Assembly (NCBI RefSeq): GCF_003234565.1 | Contig: NZ_QKTU01000006.1 | Location: forward strand, 62,001 to 126,000 | DNA: 64,000 nucleotides | Direction: 5' to 3' | DNA from: Curtobacterium sp. MCBD17_013 | GTDB taxonomy: Bacteria; Actinomycetota; Actinomycetes; Actinomycetales; Microbacteriaceae | Part shown: piece after piece, positions 44,417 through 53,455 of the stretch | How the letters are laid out: each line of letters opens with the position of its first letter | How positions within the stretch are numbered: position 1 is the first letter of the stretch | Position numbers and translations under genes: made by a program | Notes under the pieces: model-generated | Database searches by the model: none | Seen by the model: only the letters and a program-made list of their open reading frames with translations | Told to the model about the DNA's origin: nothing

Positions 44417-45139
44417 ATGCCGGTCCCCCAGCCCTCCGCCGACGCCGCACCGCGCCGCCTGCTCCGCGACGTGGTGTTCGACAAGATGCTCGCGGCGATC
44501 CACGACGGAACGCTGCAGCCCGGCGAACGGCTCAACGACGACGAGCTCGTGCGCTGGCTCGGCGTCTCCCGCACGCCCATCCGCGAAGCCATCGCCAAGC
44601 TCGTCGACTACGGCCTGGTCGAGATGGAGGCGAACCGATACACGCGCATCGCCACCCCGACCGGTCGGCAGTACCACGAGGCGTTCTCGGTGCTGTTCGG
44701 GTTCGCCGAACTCGCCGCCCGCTGGGCGTTCCCCCGGTTCACCGACGAGGACACCGACGCGCTCGACGCCCTGCTCGCGGACGTCCGCACCCACGCCGCG
44801 GCGAGGGACCGGGCCGTGGACGACGACGTGCACTCCCTCATCGGGTTCCTCGTCGACCACGCGGACAACGCGCTGCTCACGAAGCTGAGCGCCTCGGTCC
44901 TCGCCCGGGCGCGCTTCGTGACCGTCGGCAGCGCCGAACCCGTGTTCGCCGCCGCGGCGGACGCGGTCGCCAGCCTCCGTGACGCGGCCACCGGCCGGGA
45001 CGGCGAGGCCGGTGCCGCCGCCGTCCGCGCCCTCGCCGACGGCATGGCCGACCACCTCGACGCCGTCCGGGCCGCCGACCTCGCGACCGCCGAGCCCGAG
45101 GAAGCCGCGCTCGTCATCACCTCCGGTCCCGGGATCTGA
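44417..45139 (+). CDS. GntR-family transcriptional regulator (FCD type)
   Basis: A 240-residue regulator. The N-terminal winged helix (LLRDVVFDKMLAAIHDGTLQPGERLNDDELVRWLGVSRTPIREAIAKLVDYGLVEME, about 15-70) is classic GntR. The C-terminal all-helical domain resembles FCD/VanR sensors. It is followed after 5 nt by an orphan ABC ATPase gene, with which it is probably co-transcribed. The effector is unknown. Confidence 0.9.
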   Translation: MPVPQPSADAAPRRLLRDVVFDKMLAAIHDGTLQPGERLNDDELVRWLGVSRTPIREAIAKLVDYGLVEMEANRYTRIATPTGRQYHEAFSVLFGFAELAARWAFPRFTDEDTDALDALLADVRTHAAARDRAVDDDVHSLIGFLVDHADNALLTKLSASVLARARFVTVGSAEPVFAAAADAVASLRDAATGRDGEAGAAAVRALADGMADHLDAVRAADLATAEPEEAALVITSGPGI

Positions 45140-45144
45140 CCCGG

Positions 45145-45948
45145 GTGAGCACCGGCACCACCTCCGACAGCCCCCTGGTCGACGCACGGGGCCTCCGCGT
45201 CACCCGCGGCGGACGCGACCTCGTGCACGAGGTCGACCTCGTCGTGCGCGCCGGGGAGCACTGGGCGCTCCTCGGACCGAACGGCGCCGGCAAGTCGACA
45301 CTGCTCGCCGTGCTCGGCGCGACGAGCCACCCCAGCGCCGGCAGCGTCGACCTGCTCGGACGGCGACTCGGCCGCACCGACGTGCGGGAGCTCCGCGAGC
45401 ACATCGGCCACGTCGACCCGCGCCACCGGATGCTCACGCCGCTCTCGGTCCTCGACACCGTGCTGACCGGGCTCACGGGCACGACCGACCTCATGATGCG
45501 GTGGGAACCGACCCCCGAGCAGCGCGCACTCGCCCTCGAGCACATCGCCGACGTCGGGCTGCGCGACCGGTCGGACGCGTCCTGGGCCGTCCTGTCGCAG
45601 GGCGAGCGCGGTCGCACGCTCATCGCCCGGGCGCTCATGTCCGAGCCGCGCCTGCTCCTGCTCGACGAGCCCGCCACCGGCCTCGACGTCGCGGCCCGCG
45701 AGCACCTGCTCGAGACGGTCGACGCCCTCCGCCACCGGCACCCCGAGCTCGCGAGCGTCATGGTGACGCACCACCTCGAGGACCTGCCCGCGTCGACGTC
45801 GCACGCGATGCTCCTCCGCGACGGCGGAGTGGTCGCCGCGGGCCGCGCGGACGACGTCATCACGTCCGAGGCCGTGTCCGCCTGCTTCGCGTTCCCGCTC
45901 GCGATCACGCGCACCGACGGACGCTGGCAGGCACGCCGCGCCGACTGA
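45145..45948 (+). CDS. ABC transporter ATP-binding protein (no adjacent permease)
   Basis: A 267-residue ATPase. Walker A is GPNGAGKST, the signature is LSQGERGR, Walker B LLLLDEPATGLD, and the switch His is in VMVTHHLED. Similarity is to the FepC/ModF-like single ATPases. No membrane subunit is encoded next to it: the permease genes downstream are on the other strand and belong to a sugar importer that lacks its own ATPase, the usual situation for MsiK-energised systems. Its partner is therefore unknown. Confidence 0.88.
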   Translation: MSTGTTSDSPLVDARGLRVTRGGRDLVHEVDLVVRAGEHWALLGPNGAGKSTLLAVLGATSHPSAGSVDLLGRRLGRTDVRELREHIGHVDPRHRMLTPLSVLDTVLTGLTGTTDLMMRWEPTPEQRALALEHIADVGLRDRSDASWAVLSQGERGRTLIARALMSEPRLLLLDEPATGLDVAAREHLLETVDALRHRHPELASVMVTHHLEDLPASTSHAMLLRDGGVVAAGRADDVITSEAVSACFAFPLAITRTDGRWQARRAD

Positions 45949-45982
45949 GCCGGGAGGCGCGGCACCGGCCCGACGATCCGCG

Positions 45983-46807
45983 CTACTTCGCGGTCACGCC
46001 GCCGAGCATGCCCGAGATGAACCGCCGCTGCAGGAAGAAGTAGAGCACGACGATCGGGAGGGCGACGATCACGCCCGCGGCCGACAGGAGCGAGTAGTCG
46101 GTCAGGTGCTCGCCTTGGAAGAACGCGAGACCGAGCGGCGCGGTCCGGTGGTCCTCGCTCGTGATGAGGACGAGCGGGAGCAGGAACTCGTTCCAGGTCC
46201 ACATCGCCAGGAGCACGCCCATCGTCATGATCGGCGCGATGGACGCGGGGACGACGACCCGCCACAGCAGCCGGACGTCGCGCGCACCGTCGAGCCGCGC
46301 GGCCTCGATCACCTCGGTCGGGAACGTCCGGAACTGGTTCCGCATCCAGAAGATCCCGAACGCGAGCGACTGCGCGGTCTGGGGCAGGATGAGGCTCTCG
46401 TACGTGTCCGTCAGGCCCACACCCCGCAGGTCGAAGTACAGCGGGATGATGAACGCCTCGGCCGGCAGCATGAGCCCGGCGAGCATCACGAAGAACACGA
46501 TCCCGGACCCGGCGAAGTCGAGGCGCGCGAACGCGAACCCGGCGAACACCGCGAGCACCGTCGTCAGCAGCACGACGGACACCGTCACGACGACGCTCGA
46601 CAGCATGTACGACCCGAAGTGCCCCTGGCTCCACGCGTCCCCGAAGTTCCCGAGGTCGATCCGGGTCGGCAGCGTGAACGAGCCGGTGTTCTCGGTCGCC
46701 GGGGTGACGGCCGAGAACAGCACACCGACGAGCGGGACGATCGCGAACAGGGCGAAGAGGCTCAGGACGACGTAGTCGACGACCTTCTCGCGCGTGGTGA
46801 TCCTCAT
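45983..46807 (-). CDS. Carbohydrate ABC transporter permease (MalG type)
   Basis: A 274-residue inner-membrane permease with six predicted helices. The EAA loop reads EAARLDGARDVRLLWRVVVP, the docking site for the ATPase. The C-terminus RRFISGMLGGVTAK is typical of MalG-type subunits. The ATG overlaps the stop of the other permease (ATGA). It is the last gene of the importer operon. Confidence 0.94.
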   Translation of the reverse strand: MRITTREKVVDYVVLSLFALFAIVPLVGVLFSAVTPATENTGSFTLPTRIDLGNFGDAWSQGHFGSYMLSSVVVTVSVVLLTTVLAVFAGFAFARLDFAGSGIVFFVMLAGLMLPAEAFIIPLYFDLRGVGLTDTYESLILPQTAQSLAFGIFWMRNQFRTFPTEVIEAARLDGARDVRLLWRVVVPASIAPIMTMGVLLAMWTWNEFLLPLVLITSEDHRTAPLGLAFFQGEHLTDYSLLSAAGVIVALPIVVLYFFLQRRFISGMLGGVTAK

Positions 46808-47742
46808 TCGGTGTCCTTCGGCTGGATCCGGTTCACGAGTGCCGTGACGATCATGATCACGACGGTCAGGGTGACCGCGACGGCGGCAGCTGCGCCGACC
46901 TGGCCCGTGTTGAACGCGCGGTTGTACGCCTCGAACGCCGGTACGGTCGTCGAGTTGCCCGGACCGCCGCGCGTGGTGATGTACACGAGGTCGAAGGTCT
47001 TGAGCGCCGACACGATCGTCAGGGTCAGCGCCACCGCGATCTGCCCGCGGAGCGACGGCAACGTGATGGAGAAGAACTCGCGCGCCGCCCCGGCACCGTC
47101 GAGCCGCGCCGCCTCGAACAGCGCGGGCGCGATGTTGCCGACGCCCGAGAGGAACAGCACGAGGCACAGCCCGACGTTGAGCCACGTGCCCACGAACCCG
47201 ATCGCGGGCAGCGCCGTGCCGTAGTCGCCGAGCCACACCCGCGCCAGGCCGCCGAGTCCGACGAGCCGGAGGACCTGGTTGAGCAGGCCGTCGGTGGAGT
47301 AGATCGACACCCAGATCGTCGCGACGACGACCGACGCGATGACCTGCGGCAGGAACAGCACGGTCCGGAACACGCTCATCCCCGGCAGCGCGTTCGCCCG
47401 CGAGATGAGCGCCGTCAGGAACAACGCGAGCGCGACCGGCACTGCGCAGTAGAACACCATGAGCACGAGTGCGTGGAGGAACGCCCCGCGGAGCTCGGCG
47501 TCCTGCACGACGTCGACGTAGTTCGCGAACCCGGCCCAGGTCGCGGTCGACAGGCCGTCCCAGTCGAAGAACGAGTACTGCACAGTCTGCAGGAACGGCC
47601 ACCCGAGGAACACCGCGAACACGACGAACGCGGGCAGCACGTACAGGTACGGGACGAGGCTGCGCCTGCGTCGCCGCCGCGGCTGCGTCCGAACGCGGAC
47701 CGCGGGTGCGGGTGCGGTGACCCGGGGCAGGGCGTCGACCAT
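46804..47742 (-). CDS. Carbohydrate ABC transporter permease (MalF type)
   Basis: A 312-residue permease with an Arg-rich cytoplasmic N-terminus. YLYVLPAFVVFAVFLGWPFLQTVQYSFFDWDG is the typical first helix of MalF/UgpA proteins, and the EAA loop is EAARLDGAGAAREFFSITLP. It begins 2 nt after the binding-protein gene stop and overlaps the MalG-type gene. Confidence 0.94.
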   Translation of the reverse strand: MVDALPRVTAPAPAVRVRTQPRRRRRRSLVPYLYVLPAFVVFAVFLGWPFLQTVQYSFFDWDGLSTATWAGFANYVDVVQDAELRGAFLHALVLMVFYCAVPVALALFLTALISRANALPGMSVFRTVLFLPQVIASVVVATIWVSIYSTDGLLNQVLRLVGLGGLARVWLGDYGTALPAIGFVGTWLNVGLCLVLFLSGVGNIAPALFEAARLDGAGAAREFFSITLPSLRGQIAVALTLTIVSALKTFDLVYITTRGGPGNSTTVPAFEAYNRAFNTGQVGAAAAVAVTLTVVIMIVTALVNRIQPKDTE

Positions 47743-47744
47743 GC

Positions 47745-49106
47745 TCAGCCGCGGCTCTTGCCGAACGCCGCGTAGTCCGTCTGCAGGGTCTGCGTGAACT
47801 CCTGCGGCGTCGCCTTGCCCGCGACGAGGTCCTGCGCCGCGGCGGTGAGGGTGTCGTAGAACGTCGGGGTCGCGTAGTCGAGGTAGGGCGTGATGCCGTT
47901 CGCCTGCGAGATCTCCTTGTACTCGCTCGTGATGTCGCCCGAGATCGTGCCCGAGGCCGGGGTGTCGCTGCTCGGGACGACCGTGGGCAGGTTGCCCGTC
48001 TTCACGAGGGTCTCGGACGCCTTCGCGTTCGTGATGAAGTCGACGTACGCGGCCGCGGCGTCCGGGTGCTTCGTCTTCGAGGTCAGCGCCCACGCGAGCC
48101 CCTCGCCGCCCATGGTGACCGGCGTGTCCGAGCCCTTCGGGGTGAGCGCCGTGAAGCCGATGTCCTTCGCGGCGGCGGCGGCCTCGAGCGTCGCCTCGTA
48201 CCAGGTCCCGGTCACGAGGAACGCGGACTGCCCCTTGCCGAAGGCCGCGACGGCGTCGTCACGCGAGACCCCGTTGGCACCCGGCGTGATGTAGCCCTTC
48301 TCCTGCCAGCCCTGGATCGTCTTCGCCGCGGTGACCTCGTCGGAGCCGGTCCACGAGCCGCGCTCCGACGTGACGAGGTCGTTCACCGCGTCGTGCCCGG
48401 CGAGCGCCGAGAGCACGAAGCCGTACAGGTGGATGCCCGGGCTCTTCTCGACGTCGCCGTAGCTGAGCGGCAGCGATCCGGCCGCCTTGACCTTCGCCAT
48501 GTCCTCGGTGAGCTCGGACACGGTCGTCGGGGGGTTCGTGATCCCGGCCTTCGCGAGCACCGCCTTGTCGTAGTACAGCCCGACGAGCTCACCCGTCTGC
48601 GAGACGCCGTACAGGTGGTCGCCCTGCCAGGTCGTGCCGTTCGACGAGAACGAGTTGAGCTTGAGCAGGCTCGACGGGTAGTAGTCGTTCCAGCCGTACA
48701 GCTTCGCGTAGTCGTCGACGGGACGGAGCAGTCCGGCCTTGACGAACGCGCCCATGTCCGGGTAGCCCTGGTTCGCCTGCACGACGTCGGGCGGGTTGTC
48801 CCCGGAGAGCGCGAGCTTCAGCGTCGTCTTGAGGTCCGCGAACGACCGCGAGACCCGCTTGACGGTGATGTTCGGGTGCGCCTTCTCGAACGCCGCGTTG
48901 AGCTGCTGCTGCGCCTCGTCGATGCCGCCGTCGGTGTTCTGGTCCCACACCGTCAGGGTCGTCCGGCCCGATCCGACGCTCTTCGACACGGGGCCGAGGC
49001 TCTGGTCGCTCGAGGCGGACGTGCCGCCGGGGGTGCACGCTGCGAGGCCCAGCGCGAGCGCGGTCGCCACACCGACGAGGAGCGGTGCCTTCCTGGTGGT
49101 CTTCAT
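47745..49106 (-). CDS. Sugar ABC transporter substrate-binding lipoprotein
   Basis: A 453-residue extracellular solute-binding protein (family 1). The lipobox is LAAC with lipidated Cys24. WDQNTDGGIDEAQQQLNAAFEKAHPNITV and the DNPPDVVQANQGYPDMGAF segment are typical of oligosaccharide binders. It is first gene of the importer; no ATPase is encoded nearby. Together with the GH4 enzyme it suggests uptake of a di- or oligosaccharide (inference). Confidence 0.93.
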   Translation of the reverse strand: MKTTRKAPLLVGVATALALGLAACTPGGTSASSDQSLGPVSKSVGSGRTTLTVWDQNTDGGIDEAQQQLNAAFEKAHPNITVKRVSRSFADLKTTLKLALSGDNPPDVVQANQGYPDMGAFVKAGLLRPVDDYAKLYGWNDYYPSSLLKLNSFSSNGTTWQGDHLYGVSQTGELVGLYYDKAVLAKAGITNPPTTVSELTEDMAKVKAAGSLPLSYGDVEKSPGIHLYGFVLSALAGHDAVNDLVTSERGSWTGSDEVTAAKTIQGWQEKGYITPGANGVSRDDAVAAFGKGQSAFLVTGTWYEATLEAAAAAKDIGFTALTPKGSDTPVTMGGEGLAWALTSKTKHPDAAAAYVDFITNAKASETLVKTGNLPTVVPSSDTPASGTISGDITSEYKEISQANGITPYLDYATPTFYDTLTAAAQDLVAGKATPQEFTQTLQTDYAAFGKSRG

Positions 49107-49191
49107 GGTTCGTTCCGATCTCCGGGTCGCGGGGAGCGCGGCGGCGGTGGAGGTGGTGGGCGGGTGTGGTGGTGGTGACGGAGCGGGCCGG

Positions 49192-50250
49192 TCAGGCGGC
49201 CGGGAGCAGGGCCTCCCGGAGGAACGCCCAGTCGCCGTCCGGACGGTGCCGGTCGACGAACGCGACGAGGTCGGCAGGTCGCGGTGCGCTCGCGGCACCG
49301 CCGAGTCCGGTGACGGACATCGACGCGCACAGCCCCGCGAACCGGAGGCGCGTGCGGAGGTCCCAGCCGCGCGATGCCGACGCCATGAACGTGGCGACGA
49401 AGACGTCGCCGGCGCCGGTGGGGTCGACGACCGGGACGGTCACGGTCGGGACCTCGACCACCGTACCGGTGCCGCCGTCGACGGCGACGACGCCCGCCGC
49501 GCCACGCGTGACGACGGCGAGCGGGACCCGCTCGGCGAGCACGCGTGCGGCGGCGACGGCGTCGTCGGTGCGGGTGTAGCGCATCGCCTCGACGTCGTTC
49601 GGCACGAACACGTCGACCTCGGCGAGGCGGTCGAGCACGTGCGACCCCCACTCGCCGGTGTGGTCCCAGCCGACACCGCCGACGACGGTCGTGCCCGCCG
49701 CGCGCAGCCGGGCGACCCATGGCGGCAGCTCGTGCGCGATGCCGACGTGCGTCGCGCCGACGGGCCCGAGGTCGTCCGGGAGCTCGAGGTGCCCGAGGGC
49801 CTCCTGGTAGGTGATGAAGCTCCGGTCGTGCGCACCGGTGAGGGCCACCGTGACGGGGCTCTGGTGTCCGGGCACCAGCTCGAGCAGGCTCGTGTCGAGG
49901 TCCGGCTCGGCGTCGAGCACGGCGCGGACGTGGGTGCCCAGCGGGTCGTCGCCGAGGCGGGCGAGGATCCGCGTGCTCGCACCGGCCCGGGCCGCGGCGA
50001 CCGCGCGGTTCGCGACACCGCCGGGCGTCACGGTGAACCCGTCGGCGTACACCTCGGTGCCGGGTTCGGGCACGGAGACGCCCGAGAACACGACGTCGCA
50101 GAAGACGTCGCCCGCGAACAGCAGATCGATCGCACCGGGCAGGTCGGCCGCAGCGGGCAGGCCCGCCGCACCGGGCAGGCCGGCGGCGCGGGGCAGGCCG
50201 GTGGCGGGCAGGTCCGTCCCGCCGGGGTCGGCGCGCTGGCTGTCGGTCAC
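49192..50250 (-). CDS. PfkB-family carbohydrate kinase
   Basis: A 352-residue ribokinase-fold kinase. GDVFCDVVFSGV opens the core near residue 47, GGVANRAVAAARAGA is the first PfkB signature region, and DPTGAGDVFVATFMA the second, with the catalytic Asp. Before the core lies an extension of about 40 residues containing five LPxxxx hexapeptides encoded by an 18-nt tandem repeat; no other start codon is obvious. It is divergent from the DeoR-GH4 pair and on the same strand as the importer, 85 nt before the lipoprotein gene. Confidence 0.88.
   Translation of the reverse strand: MTDSQRADPGGTDLPATGLPRAAGLPGAAGLPAAADLPGAIDLLFAGDVFCDVVFSGVSVPEPGTEVYADGFTVTPGGVANRAVAAARAGASTRILARLGDDPLGTHVRAVLDAEPDLDTSLLELVPGHQSPVTVALTGAHDRSFITYQEALGHLELPDDLGPVGATHVGIAHELPPWVARLRAAGTTVVGGVGWDHTGEWGSHVLDRLAEVDVFVPNDVEAMRYTRTDDAVAAARVLAERVPLAVVTRGAAGVVAVDGGTGTVVEVPTVTVPVVDPTGAGDVFVATFMASASRGWDLRTRLRFAGLCASMSVTGLGGAASAPRPADLVAFVDRHRPDGDWAFLREALLPAA
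50125..50211 (-). repeat. 18-nt minisatellite in the PfkB-type kinase gene
   Basis: About five units (four of 18 nt, one of 15 nt) end in CGGGCAG-type sequence on the plus strand and encode hexapeptides such as LPGAAG and LPAAAD. Confidence 0.75.
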
Positions 50251-50267
50251 GGAGGCTCCTCGTCATC

Positions 50268-50405
50268 GCGGTTCCGCGTCCGGGTGCGTGCTGCACGACG
50301 TCGCGGTTCCGCCCGATGTCCTGCAAGCCTGTGCACTCGGTGTTTCCGGCACATTACCGAAGTGACGCGGTTCTGTTAATCCTGTTCATCTCCGGTGCGG
50401 TTCTG
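50268..50405. promoter_or_regulatory. Four copies of GCGGTTCYG in the pfkB-deoR intergenic region
   Basis: GCGGTTCCG at 50268-50276 and 50303-50311, and GCGGTTCTG at 50367-50375 and 50397-50405, all in one orientation in a 200-bp divergent promoter region. These are likely operators for the adjacent DeoR-family regulator, controlling both directions. Confidence 0.6.
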
Positions 50406-50438
50406 CTCGGGTTTGCCCGAAGTCGAGCACGGCGTGGT

Positions 50439-50444
50439 TAGAGT
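50439..50444 (+). promoter_or_regulatory. -10 hexamer of the DeoR-type gene
   Basis: TAGAGT lies 6 nt before the ATG at 50451. Confidence 0.45.
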
Positions 50445-50450
50445 GACGGC

Positions 50451-51227
50451 ATGATCCTGCGCGAACGGCAGAACCGCATCATCAGCGCCCTGCGCGCCGA
50501 GGGTGCCGCCTCCGTGCGGGAACTCGCCGCCGCGCTCGACGTGAGCGAGGCGACGATCCGCCGCGACCTCGAGGTGCTCGACCGTAACGGCGAGCTGACC
50601 CGCACGTACGGCGGTGCGGTCCTGAAGCCCGGCACGACCGTCGAGGACCACGGCCGCGTCCGCGCCGAGGGGCCGTTCGACGACGGGCGCGACCTCGATC
50701 TCAAGGAACGGATGGCCGAGGCCGCGGCCGCGATGGTCGCCGACGGGAACGTCGTGCTGCTCGACATCGGCACCACGACGCCGCTGCTCGCGCGCCGCCT
50801 GCACGGCCGTGACGTCACCGTCGTCACCTCGAACCTCGCCGTCTTCGACGAGCTCCGCGACGACCGCGCCGTGCGGCTCGTCCTGCTCGGCGGCGTGGTC
50901 CGCCGCAACTACCGCACGCTCGTCGGGTCCCTCGCCGAGCTCGCGCTGAGCCAGATCAGCGCCGACGTCCTGTTCCTGTCGTGCACCGGGGTGCGCGCGA
51001 ACGGGCACGTCGTCGACAACATGGCCGTGGAGGCCCCCATCAAGCAGTCGATGATCGCGGCGTCGGACAAGGTCGTCCTGCTCGCGTCCGAGGCCAAGTT
51101 CCCCGGGACCGGAGCCCTCCGGCTCTGCTCCCTCACCGACGTCGACGCCCTGGTCACCACCACGGGCGCCCCCGACGACACGCTCGCACTGTGCCGGAAC
51201 GCCGGCGGAGAGGTCACCATCGCATGA
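50451..51227 (+). CDS. DeoR-family transcriptional regulator
   Basis: A 258-residue sugar-responsive repressor. The N-terminal DeoR helix-turn-helix (RERQNRIISALRAEGAASVRELAAALDVSEATIRRDLEVLDRNGELTRTYGGAV) is textbook. The C-terminal DeoRC domain has LLDIGTTTPLLARRL and VTSNLAVFDEL, the phospho-sugar-binding type. The stop overlaps the GH4 gene start (ATGA). It probably represses both this operon and the divergent kinase and importer genes. Confidence 0.94.
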   Translation: MILRERQNRIISALRAEGAASVRELAAALDVSEATIRRDLEVLDRNGELTRTYGGAVLKPGTTVEDHGRVRAEGPFDDGRDLDLKERMAEAAAAMVADGNVVLLDIGTTTPLLARRLHGRDVTVVTSNLAVFDELRDDRAVRLVLLGGVVRRNYRTLVGSLAELALSQISADVLFLSCTGVRANGHVVDNMAVEAPIKQSMIAASDKVVLLASEAKFPGTGALRLCSLTDVDALVTTTGAPDDTLALCRNAGGEVTIA

Positions 51228-52582
51228 AGCTCTGCATCCTCGGAGGCGGCGGGTTCCGCACGCCGTACGTGTACCAGGCACTGCTCCGCGACACCGGCAC
51301 GCCCCGCGTGGACGAGGTCGCGCTGTACGACGTCGACGAACGCCGCCTCGCCGCCATGGTCGCGATCCTCACCGAGCTCGCGGCCGGGTTCGAGGACGCG
51401 CCGCGACTCGTGCCGACCACGGTCCTTCAGGACGCCGTGGCGGGGAGCCAGTACGTGTTCGCCGCGCTCCGCGTCGGCGGCCTGGAGGGACGGCGTTGCG
51501 ACGAGCACGTCGCCCTCGACCTCGACGTGCTCGGCCAGGAGACCACGGGACCCGGCGGCCTCGCGTACGCGATCCGCACCGTCCCGGTCATGGTCGAGGC
51601 GGCCCGGGTCATCGCGGACCTCGCACCCGACGCCTACGTCATGAACTTCACGAACCCCGCGGGCATCATCACCGAGGCGATGCAGACCGTGCTCGGCGAC
51701 CGCGTGCTCGGCATCTGCGACACCCCGTCCGGTCTCGGGCGTCGCGTCGCGGGCACCCTCGGGCTCGACCACACGCGGGTGCAGATGGACTACGTCGGGC
51801 TCAACCACCTCGGCTGGATGCGCCGCGTCCTGTACGACGGCCGCGACGTCCTGCCCGAGCTGCTGGCGGACGACGCCCGCCTCGCCGCCATGGAGGAGGG
51901 TCACGTCTTCGGACTCGACTGGATCCGCTCCCTCGGCGCGATCCCGAACGAGTACCTCTTCTACTACTACTTCAACCGCGACGCCGTGCGGACGATCATC
52001 GACTCCGGCAAGACCCGCGGTGACTTCCTCGCCGAGTCCCAGGGCGCCTTCTACGACCGGGCCACGGCCGCGGGGAACGGGGTCGCCGATCTCTGGCGCG
52101 AGACCGTCGCCCGGCGCAGCGCCTCGTACATGGCCGAGGCGAAGGGCGGCACGCAGGACGAGCCCGTCGACCCGAAGGAGCGCGAGACCGACCCCGCGCA
52201 CCAGGGCTACGCGGGGGTCGCCCTCGGCGTGATGGCCGCGATCAGCCGGAACGAACGGCAGACGATGATCCTCAACGTCCGGAACCGCGGCACGATCCAG
52301 GGCCTGCCCGACGACGCCGTGGTCGAGGTGCCCACGATGGTCGACGCGAACGGCGTGCACCCGCTGACGACGGAGCAGCCGGACCTCCACCAGATCGGGC
52401 TCATGGCGCAGGTCAAGGACGTCGAGCGGCACACGATCGCCGCCGGGCTCACCGGGTCGCGATCGGAGGCCCTGCAGGCGTTCGCACTCCATCCGCTCGT
52501 CGACAGCGTCACGGTCGCGCGCTCGTTGCTCGACGGGTACGTCGCGCGGATCCCCGAGGTGGCGGCCGTCCTGACGCACTGA
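51224..52582 (+). CDS. Glycoside hydrolase family 4 (6-phospho-beta-glucosidase type)
   Basis: A 452-residue NAD- and metal-dependent glycosidase. The Rossmann start is ILGGGGFRTP (5-14), NFTNPAG at 141-147, metal ligand Cys165 (GICDTPSG), and His195 (GLNHLGW). GH4 enzymes work by a redox-elimination mechanism. Most bacterial members of this subgroup cleave 6-phospho-beta-glucosides delivered by a PTS, yet here the neighbours are an ABC importer and a PfkB kinase. Overlap with deoR shows co-translation. Confidence 0.93.
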   Translation: MKLCILGGGGFRTPYVYQALLRDTGTPRVDEVALYDVDERRLAAMVAILTELAAGFEDAPRLVPTTVLQDAVAGSQYVFAALRVGGLEGRRCDEHVALDLDVLGQETTGPGGLAYAIRTVPVMVEAARVIADLAPDAYVMNFTNPAGIITEAMQTVLGDRVLGICDTPSGLGRRVAGTLGLDHTRVQMDYVGLNHLGWMRRVLYDGRDVLPELLADDARLAAMEEGHVFGLDWIRSLGAIPNEYLFYYYFNRDAVRTIIDSGKTRGDFLAESQGAFYDRATAAGNGVADLWRETVARRSASYMAEAKGGTQDEPVDPKERETDPAHQGYAGVALGVMAAISRNERQTMILNVRNRGTIQGLPDDAVVEVPTMVDANGVHPLTTEQPDLHQIGLMAQVKDVERHTIAAGLTGSRSEALQAFALHPLVDSVTVARSLLDGYVARIPEVAAVLTH

Positions 52583-52627
52583 CCGAGCCGGATCCGGCGT
52601 GTGGGCGGACGGGGCCGACCCGTCGGT

Positions 52628-53434
52628 TCACTCGGCGCGGGGCGGCTCGCCCCCGATCCCCTCGCGCCGGACCGCCGCCTCGAGGAACGCCCGCGCCCGG
52701 TCCGCGCCCCGGAGGAGATCCGGCACCTCGGTCCCCAGACCCGCCACCACGTCGTCGATGCCCGACAGCCCCGCCCGGGCGAGGAGCCGCTTCTCGTTCG
52801 TCACCCACTCGCCGCGACGTGCCAGGACGGCGTGCCCGGCGTGGCACGCGGCCTCGCTGATGAGACCCGCGCACTGCGCGACCCGTCCGTGGCGGGCGTG
52901 GCCTTCCTTCGCGTAGTGCAGGGTCAGGTCGGCGTTCGTCCACCACACGCCGGGGGCGGCCGTGCGGAGCGCCTCCGGGTACTCCCACCGGGGCACCTGC
53001 CCACGGAGGGTGCGGTTCGAGGCCAGTTCCGCCAGGAGGATGGTGCTCGGCAGGCCCGCCTGGTGGAACAGCAGGGGCTCGATGGTGAACCGTCCGCGGA
53101 CGGCGTCGTCGTGGACCGCGTCGATGAGGTCGAGGTCGCGGTAGTGGATGTCGACGGACCGTCCGTCCACGGTGACCGCGCCGCCACCGTTGAAGATCCT
53201 GCCCCAGCCACCGAGTCCGGTCAGGTGCCCGGGCCACCCGAGGTCCCGGACGACCTGCGGATCGAACGCGTCGCGGTGGTAGACCGCCACGTCCCAGTCA
53301 CTGTCCGGGCGGTTCGTCCCCTGCGCTCGGGAACCGCCGAGTGCGACGGCCTCCACGCCGGGGAGCGCTGCCAGGCGGTCGGCGACGTGGTCGAGGAACG
53401 CGTCGTCGTCGAGGGTGTGCTGGGGGGAGGACAT
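52628..53434 (-). CDS. Nucleotidyltransferase-domain protein
   Basis: A 268-residue protein with a pol-beta-like nucleotidyltransferase motif GGSRAQGTNRPDSDWDVAV (about 33-51), containing the GS and DxD catalytic elements. DGRSVDIHYRD provides a possible third carboxylate. The C-terminal part is helical and resembles the DUF4037/aminoglycoside adenylyltransferase type, weakly. It follows the MarR gene by 21 nt and is probably its target. The substrate is unknown; a resistance role is possible but unproven. Confidence 0.8.
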   Translation of the reverse strand: MSSPQHTLDDDAFLDHVADRLAALPGVEAVALGGSRAQGTNRPDSDWDVAVYHRDAFDPQVVRDLGWPGHLTGLGGWGRIFNGGGAVTVDGRSVDIHYRDLDLIDAVHDDAVRGRFTIEPLLFHQAGLPSTILLAELASNRTLRGQVPRWEYPEALRTAAPGVWWTNADLTLHYAKEGHARHGRVAQCAGLISEAACHAGHAVLARRGEWVTNEKRLLARAGLSGIDDVVAGLGTEVPDLLRGADRARAFLEAAVRREGIGGEPPRAE

Positions 53435-53455
53435 CGGTCAGCGCTCCGGCATCCG

